DNA from: Diphasiastrum complanatum
Taxonomy: Eukaryota; Streptophyta; Lycopodiopsida; Lycopodiales; Lycopodiaceae
NCBI GenBank assembly: GCA_029204225.1
Contig: CM055094.1
Coordinates: 62,820,442-62,884,441, forward strand
Direction of reading: 5' to 3'
DNA length: 64,000 nucleotides
Numbering within the stretch: position 1 is the stretch's first letter; every line of letters starts with the position of its first letter. This document shows, piece by piece, positions 20,879-32,519 of the stretch. The notes under the pieces are model-generated. The model did no database searches, had not been told where the DNA came from, and saw only the letters and a list, made by a program, of their open reading frames with translations. The translations under genes and the position numbers were made by a program.

Positions 20879-21755
20879 TGTTGGAAGAATTTGCACTCCA
20901 CTACGGTGGCTAGGTCTAAAGAGGGTTTCGTGCGTAGTATGGTGGTAGACCGGTCGTCCCACCTTCTAAGTTCTACAAGCTTTCAACTATGAATAAAACA
21001 TAAACAAAGAGGGAGCACCAAGGCTTTTAACGGAAATAAAATTAACTAAGGTGTGGCTAAGACGGTACCCAACTAACCAATGTCCAATAAACAAAATAAA
21101 CTTGCTAAGGCTTACCCAATTAGCAAGGATCAACTAAATAAAATCTTGTTAAGGCTTTCCAACTAGCAAGAGGACTAAATCCTACTTAACACCCAAAGGG
21201 GATTAAAAAATATGACTTGCGGCTAATACTAAGCAATAAGCAAATAAAAGCATGCCACAAGTAAAACCGATGAAAAGGAGTCAAGAGGATGCCCGAGCAC
21301 CTTCCCTCAAGCTATGCACCTTTCCAAAGGGAACACAAGTGAAATAGAAAGACAATCTCAAATTAAAGAATAACATTATAGCATAATCTCAAAAGTGTTG
21401 TGTACATGAAAATACCTCTCCTCTTATAGCAAGGAGGGCCTTCCATAAGCATCCACTAGCTTATGAGATTAGTTTTAAACTAGCCATTCTAAGGTTTTTA
21501 AAAACTTCTAACTTAGAACTTATAACTTAGAAGTTTCTAACTTGGGACTTAAGATAGCTTAGAATCTTTCTAAACTTAAGTTTCTTAAGTCTAAGTTCTA
21601 AATCTAAGTTTAAGTTATTTTATTATTTTAAGCTTCTACAAAACACATGTCATAATAAAAGTTTATTGGCAAATACACATGGGCTTACAATACACATGCC
21701 ACGGAGTTTTTTTTTTTATTATATATTTTTCACTGTGTTTGCACAGTTGCTAACA
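20879..21755 (-). repeat. Gypsy LTR (minus)
   Basis: Read on the minus strand this segment starts TGTTAGCAACTG and ends CTTCCAACA just before the gypsy-type PBS, 877 bp with TG...CA ends. The interior is AT-rich with runs of short related words (acttaga, aagttcta) at 21500-21620. The 3' partner LTR is absent. Confidence 0.65.
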
Positions 21756-21869
21756 CCCTATTACATGCATATTTTTCTTGAATTATTACTTTGTGATGCA
21801 AAACCCCAATGAACCTACTCAATTGATGAAGATAACCATTGAATATGAAAACATATCTAATGGATGCGG

Positions 21870-23060
21870 TGCGTTACTGTTTAATAGCAATTTAAATTTG
21901 TTGAAGGATACCAAATGCTTGTTAGCACAGGAATACAAGATGACAGATATGGGTCCTGCTCACTACTGTCTCGGAATTCAAATTTTCCGAATTCGACCCA
22001 ATAGGCAGATTTTCATCAGCCAGTAGAGATACCTCACCAATCTGTTGAAGAAATATGGAATGGCCAAGTGCAAAGCCACTTCCCACTCGACTTCGGTTTG
22101 AAGCCATCAAAGGAGCAATGTCCAAAATCCGAGTCAGAGAAGGAGGAAATGAAGCAGTATCCATTTTACTCCATAATCGGTTCATTGATATATGCTATGC
22201 TTTGCACTCGATTTGACCTTCCTTACTCAATAAGCTCTCTCAGCCAATTTCTTTCAAATCCAGGTCCAGTCCATTGGAAGGCTCCCATGAAAGTCATGAA
22301 GTATGTCCAAGCTACAAATCACCTCAGTATTTGCTATGGAGGCAGCCAACCTGCCAACATTCTAGAGGGCTACACAGATGCAGATTGGGCAAGAGATATC
22401 GACACAAGAAAATCGACCTCTAGATTTGTGTTCATGTTCAATCAAGGCCGGAAAACAGCCGGAAACAAACCTTGCTTACTCAATAAGCTGTCTCAGCCAA
22501 TTTCTTTCAAATCCAGGTCCAGTCCATTGGAAGGCTCCCATGAAAGTCATGAAGTATGTCCAAGCTACAAAACACCTCAGTATTTGCTATGGAGGCAGCC
22601 AACCTGCCAACATTCTAGAGGGCTACACAGATGTAGATTGGGCAAGAGATATCGACAAAAGAAAATCGACCTCTAGATTTGTGTTCATGTTCAATCAAGG
22701 CCCGAAAACAACCGGAAACAGACCTCAGTAGCATTATCCTCCACAGAATCAAAATACATAGCTGCCACAAATGCTACGAAGGAGATAATTTGACTGAGGA
22801 ACCTGCTCGTAGATATCGAAATTATCCAGTCACATCCAACGACCCTCTACTGTGACAATCAAAGTGCCATTGCACTATCTCTAAATCCAAGATTCCACTC
22901 CTGAAGTAAGAATCCAATATCACTATCTCAGAGAGAAAGTGCAAAGCAGATTCCTTCACCAAGGCAGCAGATTCCTTCACCAAGGCTCTAACAAAGGAGC
23001 ATCATCTTAGATTTAACAACCTACTAAATTTGACGATCGAATATTTCCAGGATCCACATT
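21870..23060 (+). pseudogene. F3b RT C-terminus and RNase H
   Basis: The remnant starts at LNLLKDTKCLLAQEYKMTD of RT, with SQ*RYLTNLL (TAG at 22024-22026), then SIIGSLIYAMLCTRFD, GYTDADWARDIDTRKSTS and CDNQSAIAL. A 253-bp segment is duplicated in tandem (22223-22475 and 22476-22728). Near the end 22950-22987 shows a short repeat of agattccttcaccaaggc. The upstream RT is missing. Confidence 0.87.
22223..22728 (+). repeat. 253-bp tandem duplication in F3b RNase H
   Basis: Two abutting copies start ttactcaataagct(c/g)tctc. They differ at a few positions, such as cagatgcagat versus cagatgtagat. The duplication disrupts the RNase H frame. Confidence 0.9.
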
Positions 23061-23069
23061 AAGGGAGAG

Positions 23070-23388
23070 TGTTGGAATTCATGCTCAAGCCCAATTCTAT
23101 CAGGTAATGAGCATCTTGGAAAACACATGTTTATACCTATCCTTAAAAACCAAACAAAAAAGGCTCAAAAAATTTGTATAGCATAAACTCGACTCGTATT
23201 TTTTCAGAATTTTCCGATACTGTATCGACTCGAAAAATCCGAGATTTTTCGATACCCAAAAATCAAAATTTTTCGATATGAGATTGACTTAGAAAATCCA
23301 TAATTTTCCGAGTCATTGTAATTTTTTGAGTCAGTGTATATTTTCCGAGTCTTTGTATATTCTCGAGTCTTTGTAAAATTCAATATTG
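23070..23388 (+). repeat. F3b 3' LTR, truncated
   Basis: TGTTGGAATTCATGCTC follows the polypurine tract AAGGGAGAG (23061-23069) and matches the F3c LTR start. After about 80 bp it carries a different AT-rich array with repeated tttttcgata and ttttccgagtc-like words. It ends abruptly at about 23388. Confidence 0.7.
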
Positions 23389-26300
23389 TCAGAACTCCGA
23401 CGCTGAAAGTTTACCTACCTCTGTACAAACATTCACTGTAAAATGGCGGCTAAATGTAGCTTTCACAATCTTGTGGAGTAAAAGAGAGGTAGTGCGCTCC
23501 AAGCGCAAATTCCCAATTGCTATGAAGTTATTAAGCAGATGGGCGACAGATTGAATAACCGGATCTCTGATGTGATCGATCAGATATCCGTCATTCGTGT
23601 GGATTTTTCGGATAGAGGTGTCCACAAAAGGGGCGATGGTTGTTATTGACTGGCGGTGGGAAGGTTTAGGGAGAGACAATCCCTATGGTGGAAAGTGCCG
23701 CGGAAGAAACCCTCACGCGGTGAGTGGTTCCTTGGAATTGAATGAAGAAGCGGTGTTTCACTTCATCCCATGTCCCGAATGCCATGAATGTTAGTTCTAT
23801 ATTAATTGCGTTAGTAAATAAAGAGGCGTGTAGCCCCATTGCTTTCAAGTGGCTCAGCATTCTTGAAGCGATGGTTGATGGTCACATTATCATGAAGGGT
23901 TAATATGTTATGATTAGTGGGCACAGCCCTATGGACTATGGCCGTGGTGGTGTCATCTTCAGAAGGGCTAAGGTGGGTGGAGGATTGCTTGAAATGATAC
24001 ATTTTTGGGAACTGGAAATAGGAAAAAGTATGAAAAATGAGGTAAAAGTAGGAAGAGCAAGGGATGAGGCCATATGGATGTGCGGAGAAAGTTTGACAAA
24101 AGGTTGATTGTGATGACAGAGTAGCTGGAAAATTGTGGTCGCTTTGTACACTTTGCTGGCTGAGACATGCGATATATCGAATATCGGACCCTTTATCTGG
24201 TACGCCGACTGAAATTGTGTATTACCATCTTTTTAGAGATCCGGGCCAAAACTGTAGAGGAAAAAGACTTCACGATTTCTGGACCGCTATGCACTACCTA
24301 GACTGTGGCGTACACACCTGTTGACATGCGTCAGCTGTGGAAGTCGTCACTACTAGGCCTAGCAGGATTGCTACCGTATCAGAAAGCTGCAACCAATAAT
24401 CTTTTTGATAATATCAAGCATATCCTCTTCATGTGCAATTGGTATTTTCGTTGGACCATTAGCATCACCGTTAGCAGCAGTTATTAAACTTTTAGATGGC
24501 GATGATTGGTAAGTCAATTTTGGATGGCGGCCAGGCAGTGGTAGGGCGAGCAGCCAGAATGTCCGTTGAGATATTTGCAGAGCTCCTTGAGAAAGAAGGA
24601 AGTTTGCCGATGCTACGGAATTATTGGCTAAGATCGTCGTAATCAATGCATGGAAGAAGTCTTGCGAAAGACCTGTGCATGCAAATTGAAGCTCCTCTTT
24701 CAGCAAGGTGCAGCAAAGAAGCAAAGTTGCAATCAAGATCCCAGTTTCAAGATAAGGCTTGTGGTCTTAACAGAGAGTGTTTTTTGTAAGAGAATGTTTA
24801 TGCATAGAAGAGTTTCTGCTGCCAAGAGCATGCTCCATCCGTGCCTTTGATCACTCTTGAAACCTCTATAATTTGCCCATAAAGTGCGGGGTTTTTTGCG
24901 GGTTCAATTTGAATTTCAGGTCTGTTTTATCCATACCAAGTTTCGGCACAGAGCATAAGCAAGAAGGAAACGCTAAAACTGATAAAGAAACGCTAAAACA
25001 GATCCAAAGAAGATCCAAAGAATCTGTAGCAAGGCGCTTCAGCCCATTGATGAAAGTAGCCGCCAGGAGATCTCACTCTTCGGCAGCTATCAGTTAGCAC
25101 GTTCAGAATTCAATCTGGAGCTCCACATCCGCATGCAACGCATCTGCGTACACAGATTTTTCATAAGTACCTTCTACGATCAGTTTTGGACTAAAAAATT
25201 AATTGCTCATAGTGATTTGAGTTTCAGATTTCTGCACGAATTCAAAGCAACAATCCAACGAATTATTGTGACTCTTGTTTAATCATCCGATCAGCAATAG
25301 CAGCACCGGTAGACAAAGTGTTCAGAGCAGAGTTTTGCATGCATGCATGACAAATGAAATTCTAACCTCTACAGATCAAACGAACATGCTAGTTGATCCA
25401 TGTTCTCTGGATCAACGGTTATACGTGCTACACAAGATATAGCTCCAAAGCTTTTGCCAAAGTTTGTTCTTAGGACATCTAAGAATTTCAGCTACAAGAC
25501 AATTCCAAAAGTTTATTGAGTACGAAACAAATTTTAACTAAATTTGTTTCGATCTTGCTGTAGTTGACTCAAAGAATAATATAACAATGAGGTGCAAAAA
25601 TGAACTCTAACTTGTCATGGATTTCTCATATTTCTCAAAAATTTGAAACTGCTGTACATGGTAATCTGAAGATGGATAGATGAATGAAAATGTGTTTTGG
25701 AGATGCTCTACAGAAGACTCTCGTGCAGTAGCTATTCCTCATGCAAAAATCAATCACACAAAATAGGTGAAGAGAAACAAAGAAATAACAAACGTTACAG
25801 ATAATGAGAACTGTATAGCACTTGTCGAACAAAACTTGCATTCATCAACATTGATAATGTACCTTGAAAATTGCAATATTTCAGGTGTTTTGTGACTTAC
25901 TCTGACATGCCCTTGTCAAAACAAGACAGGGCTGGTAACACTAAAATCTATCATCATGGATAACAGATGTTGTAAGATATAGCGTGAGATGCAGGTATGG
26001 GTGAGGTACTATGTCCTGAGGACCTCTTTGAACAAGAGATTCAAAACCGAATCTCTAAATGGATTTTCGAATCCTAGATGTATTGTGTATTGGCACATTG
26101 AAAATCTTATCTGCATGTGGAAAGACAAATAGATTTGAGTTTGTAGAAGGGGAGAAAAACTGTCAATTCCCTGTGGAGGTTGTTCTTGGTTGGACATTGT
26201 AGCAGATGACGGAATATCGGTTTTACTTTCTTTCGACAAGGACTCATTTCAGATTGTCTGTTTGCATTATGGGACCTGCGTATTGGACGGTGATGTAGAA
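23389..26300. other. Unassigned DNA, no recognised gene
   Basis: Composition is less AT-rich at 23390-24900 than in the flanks. Short open frames exist on both strands, the longest at 24371-24736 on the minus strand, but none shows a family motif or consistent reading. The segment 25100-26300 is AT-rich with nothing recognised. Confidence 0.5.
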
Positions 26301-27925
26301 GTTTACAAGAAACTTCTCGATCGAGCAGCAGGTTTAACTGTTGGTTGCTATGGTGCTCATGTTGTTGTCGTGTTCACAGTTTCTGCTTTTTCTGCTTTCA
26401 AATACCAGCTCAATCGTATCAGTCCTATATTTTTTGAATTTGGCTCGATTAACTGTTACACAACCTTTTTCAGTAGTCAAGGTATCTACAAAGGTTTTCA
26501 GAGTTTGATGTTCCCGTTGGGTTTTTAATAACTATGTCTTGTACTAAAGCCGTTCAGCTTGGTAGGACTGTGCTACCGTCAATTTCAGTTTGGCATCGTC
26601 CAATTCCTTCTGCAACTTTTGATTTCGATCCTTCATAGCAAAGTGATCGCTCTGCTCTGTCAAGATCTGGTTCTTTTTATTTGCCACATCGGCTCGCAGC
26701 TCTTCAACTTCCTATTGTAGTTGAACCATCTGAAGATCTTTTTGCCTTAAGCACTGCAGCTGTAATTCATTGGTCTTTTGCAATTCTTCTAATTGCTCTT
26801 CCTTTGTTGTTGACAACAGCAGCAATTCCGGATCCCTAGCAGCACTGACAGACAGCGTGGCAATCATTTCTTGTTGCTTTTGCACCTGATCCTGCAATCA
26901 ACCCACCTCGTCTCTGTTATGTTTTCTTCTGCTAACATAGTCTATCAAACTTCTAGTATTATTCAAAAAAGATTGTAAAATTGAAAAGATTGCGCTAGCA
27001 TTTAGGTCAGACAAATCGAATTTAAAAGCTTCTTCAGTAGATGATTTTTCATTTTCCCTGTTTAGTTTTTCTTTGATATCCTCATGAGACTGGTATGCAT
27101 CTTCGTAAACCAAATCTTCAATATCCTCCTCAATAGCTTCATTCATCCGCTTAGGACTCTCTGTTGTCTGTACATCTCCAACCTATATGTCGATTCCTTG
27201 TTCTTCTTCCATCATATGGTCCATTAACGACTGTGAATCGTGAATTTGAATAGTTTCCGTATTTGAGTTGAGTTCTTCCTCCGCAGCTTGTCGGGTTCCG
27301 CTCGTCTCCGCAACATCTTCTATCATATGGTCAACAGTGCGAGTAATTGTTCTAGTGATTATTCTCGTCTCATCTTCCAAACGGGAAGCCAAATGGATTA
27401 GTTGTGCTCCCCACAATCTGATGCGTTGAGATTTCTTCAACGCTTTTACGAACATCTGATATGACACTGTAGCTAAATCCACTGGCTCCTGATTATGAGA
27501 TTAGTGGCATTCTTATCGGCACCAAACACCATGTCACACATCCATTTCACAAACCCAATAGATGCAAAGTCCTTCAAATAGCTGACTTTATAACCTTTCG
27601 TTTCTTGGTAAACTGAATCTTCACCTTCTGACAAGTTGAACCATTGATCTAGAAGCATAGAGTCCGCTATCTTTTTCGCTTTCTTTACTGAACCCTGCAC
27701 ATGTAATCCGAAACATTCTGCATATTCCTCTCTTGTGAGCTCGATGGTACGGTTGCGCACTGAAAAATAGCATACGCTCTCTCTGATTCGAACTCCATCT
27801 ACATCGATTAGCAGCAGCGAATTGTCCTTATACTTAATCGTTGTCAGTTTGAATAGCTCTGCACCTATTCTCCATTTTTCGAATGGAATCTCCGTTCTCG
27901 CTTTCCAAGCACAGGTAGACGCCAT
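26300..27925 (-). pseudogene. Unrecognised decayed gene: N-terminal domain plus long coiled coil
   Basis: From the ATG at 27925 a 150-codon frame encodes a mixed alpha/beta domain (WRIGAELFKLTTIKYKDNSL, ELTREEYAECFGL). After a frameshift near 27480 a second frame continues with MFVKALKKSQRIRLWGAQLI, an acidic stretch, FDLSDLNASAIFSILQSF and then a heptad-rich coiled coil (QLEELQKTNELQLQCLRQKD, LTEQSDHFAMKDRNQKLQKE). In-frame stops are at 27181-27183, 26898-26900 and near 26709. The order of a small folded domain with an F-G-L motif before a coiled coil resembles plant transposon-associated proteins, but I cannot name the family. Confidence 0.55.
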
Positions 27926-28625
27926 TTTTTTTTGTAAGAAAAAGATAAGAAATCTGCAGTGCTACTGTAAAATCTGGAGAAAACGAGAAAACCACTTTTG
28001 CGCAAGGAAATTACAAAATCCTTGCAAAATCAAAAAATGGTGGCGATAGCGAAGATAGTCGGGAAAGATGGTGGAAGTGACAAGATTATCATGACGTCAG
28101 CCTAGGACAGCTAATATTCCCATTTTAATAACCGCCGGAGGTATTAATAATAGACGTACATCAATCATTAATATGAAGGGACAAAAAAAATATGAAGAGG
28201 GTCAAAAAAAAAAATAACCTATGGGTCAAAAATATGAAGGGTCGATTTTATTCGCATGTGTTCACACATTCGACCCAAGATCAGATCGGATCGGCGGGTC
28301 TAATATTTTCGATCCATAAATCTCGATACTAGGTATAATATTTTTCGATCCATAAATATCAATACTAAGTATAATATTTTTCGATCCATAAATTTTGGTA
28401 ATTAGTATAATTCACGGACATGAATGATTGAAGATAAAAATAAAAATAATACAAAATAAAAATATCTATAAATGCTCTCTTGGACTTTCGTAAAACCAAG
28501 ATATTTATTTTCAAACTATTTACGATGGTTGATCATACTTCTTAATACGAGAGCCATTTACTCTTCTATCAAGTAAATTTCCTTCAAGATCTTCCACTTG
28601 GATCGAATTATTAGAAAACACTTCA
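27926..28625. other. AT-rich spacer with short tandem repeats
   Basis: This lies between two divergent unknown genes. At 28310-28415 a unit of about 43-44 bp containing tttttcgatccataaat is repeated nearly three times. No promoter element is clear. Confidence 0.45.
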
Positions 28626-29024
28626 ATGACTTTGTATGGTCACATCCATCTTGTATGTAGTTTTCTTGGAAATTTCAAATGCCTGACGACTTATGGTGTC
28701 GCAAACTCGATTCGGAAAATACAGAGTTCAGAATGTATGTTAAATGGTTTGCTTGCTGACTATAGAGAAAAAGAGACCGCATTATTACAAACAAAAGAAG
28801 ATAATGCAAGTTTACATAATATTATGTTAAATTTGAATGCAAGTAACGATCAATTCCGACAAGTTGTTCAGACATTACATATATCAAATGACCAGTTAAA
28901 AGAAGAAACTCGCATACTAGATAAGAAATTAAAAAGAAACAAGCGAAAAAGAATTTTGAAGGACATTGATGAGCTTTCGCTAAATGGAGGCCAACGAAGA
29001 AAAAAGATTCAAGCATTCAAATAA
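28626..29024 (+). CDS. Unknown gene, N-terminal coiled-coil segment
   Basis: An open frame of 132 codons. From about residue 27 it is coiled coil: a heptad region (LLADYREKETALLQTKEDNA, HISNDQLKEETRILDKKL) followed by a basic patch (KRNKRKRILKD) and LSLNGGQRRKKIQAFK. The frame ends at 29022-29024. No GT donor near its end fits the acceptor at 29121, so the join to the next exon is uncertain. The real start may be the in-frame Met at residue 37. Confidence 0.5.
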   Translation: MTLYGHIHLVCSFLGNFKCLTTYGVANSIRKIQSSECMLNGLLADYREKETALLQTKEDNASLHNIMLNLNASNDQFRQVVQTLHISNDQLKEETRILDKKLKRNKRKRILKDIDELSLNGGQRRKKIQAFK

Positions 29025-29121
29025 GAATTTGATTTGAATCATTTTATTTTTATTTTGTGAAGTAACATGACATTTATTATGTGGCCTATTTGGGTTTCTT
29101 GATTTTCATAATCATTTGCAG

Positions 29122-30362
29122 ATCAACATTGGTTGCAAATGAGCATCTGAGAGACAATGACATGATAGGAAAATCATTGAGTTCGGTATTGACAACCAGG
29201 TCCACAAAGTCTTTATTGGACAATAATCGATATTCTCGAATCAAGTCCAAGGTCACTGAGGCTTTGATGAACGAGGTCGGTAAGGTAATCGACCGAACGT
29301 TAATTCAGGGAGCATGTAATTTCTCAGGTATTAGCAGGGAGGCATATGCCAGTATATTTAAAATTATTAAAGAGGCTTTTGAACAATTGCGTGTAAGAAA
29401 ATTTTCCATTCCTCGACCTTTTCAGATAAGATTGGAGAGAGATGTATTGAATAAAGGTATGTAAAACGTCATTGGAATCCCTTTTCACATCAATCAGAGT
29501 CACAATTCAAAGTCTGGCAATTTGTCATATGATTCTACCAACAATCTATTTGTGGATTTCAATCATTTATTGAGATTTATAGTGAAATTCTATAATGGTA
29601 CAAGTGTTAGTATTAGCAAACTTATTCTGGTGGTCAAGCTAGATGAATCGGAAGTTATAAAAGGACAAAAGTTAGAAAGAGTAAGTATTACTCTCATGAA
29701 TGGAGCATTGAGTAATGCAACAAACTCACGGGATCTCAACTTCAATGTGCAATTAGAAAACAACATATGGTGGCTAGCATGTTTTAAGGTAAAAAATGGC
29801 TGTTATTCATGTGCAATTTTTTTTGGTAATTGTTTTGAATATATAAAAACTTGTGATTCCATATGTTGGATAGGTTATCAAAGAGGATCATGATGTTCTT
29901 TCCTGGATTTTTAGCAGAACAAGTTATCCAAATTTCATAAAGGATCATATGAATGGCAAAGTACTTAGTGTTCCTGAAAGAGGTGAATTTTTTGTGGAAT
30001 GGGATTTAGCTGGAGACTTGAAGTCATTGAGATGTATGTTCAATGTATCTCATGGAGAAAATTTGAAACATCCATGTCTATATTGTATGAAATTATCAAA
30101 TGACATTTCAAAGAGCACAAGAGTTTCAAGAGATATTGAAGATCCCAACTGGAAACTAGTACTACCAATTCCTTTACAAAATGTGCATATTTGCACACTT
30201 CATGGAGAGGTGAGGATCATAGAGAAATTAATATACCTTCATATTTTGTTTGCATGGAATACTAAGTCAGAGTCAGCATCAAAACAAGCAATTGCTCAAT
30301 TAGAGGAAGTGTTTTCAAAAGTGGGCCTTCATAAACGACATGTTACAATACAAAAAAGATGA
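29122..30362 (+). CDS. Unknown gene, C-terminal exons with 85-bp intron
   Basis: A splice acceptor (atcatttgcag) precedes 29122. The frame encodes a helical domain (GISREAYASIFKIIKEAF, RPFQIRLERDVL), then a TAA at 29462-29464, and continues in the same frame with FNHLLRFIVKFYNG and KLILVVKLDESEVIKGQKL. A clean GT-AG intron, 29789-29873, removes stops and joins in phase 0 to VIKEDHDVLSWIF. The last part carries VEWDLAGDLKSLRCMF, HPCLYCMK (a CxxC) and CTLHGEVRIIEKLIYLH. It ends at 30360-30362. The order aspartate-lysine, CxxC, then LHxxxRIxEKL reminds me of an uncharacterised transposon-derived family. I cannot name it. Confidence 0.6.
29789..29873 (+). other. Intron in the unknown gene
   Basis: The donor is AAG|GTAAAAA and the acceptor TTGGATAG|GTT. 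The intron is AT-rich, contains in-frame stops, and its removal joins two open frames in phase 0. Confidence 0.75.
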
Positions 30363-30512
30363 AAAGCTTTCGGGAAAAATAGATGTGATTCCATTGTGAT
30401 CTCCATGTTTCTAGCTTTCTATTGATATGCTATCTTGAATGCTATGTACTTTTCTTGCTATTAGCTTTACTTATTTTGTGATTGCTATTTGCTTGAGATT
30501 TGGCACATGACA
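30363..30512. other. Spacer between unknown gene and F3c
   Basis: This short AT-rich DNA follows the stop codon. Nothing is recognised. It ends where copia integrase sequence begins (aatattcgagtgtttggatg). Confidence 0.5.
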
Positions 30513-31492
30513 TCAAAAATATTCGAGTGTTTGGATGCATCGCTTTCGCTCCGATCCCTGAAGATCTAAGAAGAAAGCTGGATGATAAGAGCAAAAAAAC
30601 GATTTACATCGGCTATTCTCTAGACCAAAAGACATACAAGCTCTACAATTTGGATACCGAGAAGACATTCACCAGTTGAGATGTCATTTTCGTGGAAGAC
30701 TAGTTCATCGACCACAAAGGGACAACTGCTGATAAATCCTACTCAAGGATCGAACAACCAGACAATTCTGATCCAGAGATTCAACTGTCGAATATCGACA
30801 TTGACTCAGACAATGAGTCAGAACCTCAACGAGTCAACCCACATCAGAGGACCAAAGTTCAGCCCAGAAGGTTGAACAGGTCCAGACAGCCTCCATCCAG
30901 ATTTATGAATGATCCGGCTTGCTACTTTGTGTGGGAACCAAACACCGTTTCTGAGGCAATGTCTACTCCTGATGCTGACCAGTGGAAAGCAACAATGGAC
31001 ACCGAATTCGATTTTCTGATGGAGAATCAAACATGGACAATCACTGAGCTGCCAAAGGACCGAAACCCAATTCGATGCAAATGGATATTCAAGACGAAGT
31101 ACGACGTTGAAGGAAGGCTAAATCGTTACAAGGACAAGCTAGTCGCCAAAGGCTATTTTCAAATTTCAGATTTGAATGATTCAAAAACATTTAGCCCGCT
31201 TGTCAAACATGCTTCGATCTGCCTACTCCTCTCCTTTGCAGCCGCAACAGATCTTGTAGTTCACCAGATGGATGTCCAGACTGCTTTCCTCAATGGAACC
31301 ATCGAAGAGGAAATCTATATGACGCAGCCAGAGGGATACGAACTCAATGGCAAGCAACAACACCTTGTATGCAAAATCCACAAGGCGCTCTACAGGCTGA
31401 AACAGCCACCCAAAGCCTGGTTTCAGAAGATCAACGCATTTCTAATAGAATGGTTTTATTCCAAACTCGACAGACTCAAATGTTTATTTTAA
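30513..31492 (+). pseudogene. F3c integrase C-terminus and RT
   Basis: The remnant starts at IRVFGCIAFAPIPEDLRRKL, so the 5' half is lost. TAG replaces Arg or Gln codons in the linker. RT is open from 30872: WKATMDTEFDFLMENQTW, CKWIFKTKYDVEG, KLVAKGYFQI, VHQMDVQTAFLNGTIEEEIY and KALYRLKQPPKAWFQ. The frame breaks at 31492 before YVDD. Confidence 0.88.
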
Positions 31493-32519
31493 GTCTGTAT
31501 CAGATTACTTCATCATCATCACTCTCTATGTAGATGATACACTCTTATTCAGTAACAATCTGAATCTGATGAAGGATACAAAATGCATGCTAGCCAAGGG
31601 ATACAAGATGACTGACATGGGTCCACTATTGTCTTGGAATCCAAATCCAACGAGATCGACCCAACAGACTGATTTTTATCATTCAATAGTGATATCTCAA
31701 CAACGTGCTGAAAAAGTATGGTATGGCCAACTGCAAACCAAGTCACTTTTCTCTCACCCTGGACTAAAGTTATCAAAGGACAATCTCCTCAAATTGAGGC
31801 AAAAAAGGAGGAAATGAAGCACTACCCGTTTCAATCCATCATCGGCTCACTGATGTACACAATGATCTGCACGTGGCCATACCTTACATATTCGATCAGT
31901 ACACTCAGCCAGTTCCTGTCAAATCCAGGCATAGCTCATTGGAAAGTGCTAACAAAGGTCATGAAGTACATTCAGGCAACGACAACTCTCAACATCTGCT
32001 ATGGAGATAGCCAAACTGCGAATATCTTTGAAGCCTACACAGATGTGGATTGGGCAAGAGATGTCAACACTAAAAAATCAACTTCTGGATTTGTATTTTT
32101 ATACAACCAACGCTCAATCTCATGGAACAGCCGGAAGTAGACCTCAGTTGCATTATCATCAACAAAATCCGAATACATAGCTGTCACAAATGCAACCAAA
32201 GAGGCGATTTGGCTAAGGCAACTGCTTGCAGACATCAACCTTGCACAACCACTTCCTACACCAGTCTATTGTGACAATCAAAGCACAATAGCTCTATCTC
32301 TCAATCCAAGACTTCACTCTCGAAGCAAACATATTGAAATCAGGTATCATTAACTTAGAGAGAAAGTGCATAGCAAGGAAGTAGCATTGGTTTTCTACAG
32401 AACAAACTACATGGCAGCAGATTACTTCACAAAGGCTCTATCAAAGGAGCAACATCTCAGATTTAACGATATGTTAAATCTGAAGATCAAAGTTTTTCAG
32501 GATCCACATTAAGGGGGAG
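31493..32519 (+). pseudogene. F3c RT C-terminus and RNase H
   Basis: After a frameshift YVDDTLLFSNNLNL (near 31528) and KMTDMGP follow. Another break leads to RNase H with SIIGSLMYTMICTWP, AYTDVDWARDVNTKKSTSGF, STKSEYIA and CDNQSTIALSLNPRLHSRSK. The TAG at 32138-32140 in RKQTSV is the same stop as in F3a. The region ends at the polypurine tract AAGGGGGAG (32511-32519). Confidence 0.88.

Noticed and set aside
20726-20962. Minus-strand 78-codon frame
   Set aside because: It spans the gypsy LTR/PBS junction and is not coding.
20879-21755. F3a and F3b as one element split by this gypsy LTR
   Set aside because: F3a already contains its own RNase H and LTR, and F3b repeats RT C-terminus and RNase H, so they are two elements.
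23389-24736. Minus-strand frames as a gene
   Set aside because: Frames are short, change often, and show no motif or codon pattern that I can support.
26190-26528. Plus-strand 112-codon frame
   Set aside because: It lies opposite the tail of the minus-strand coiled-coil gene and has no recognisable features.
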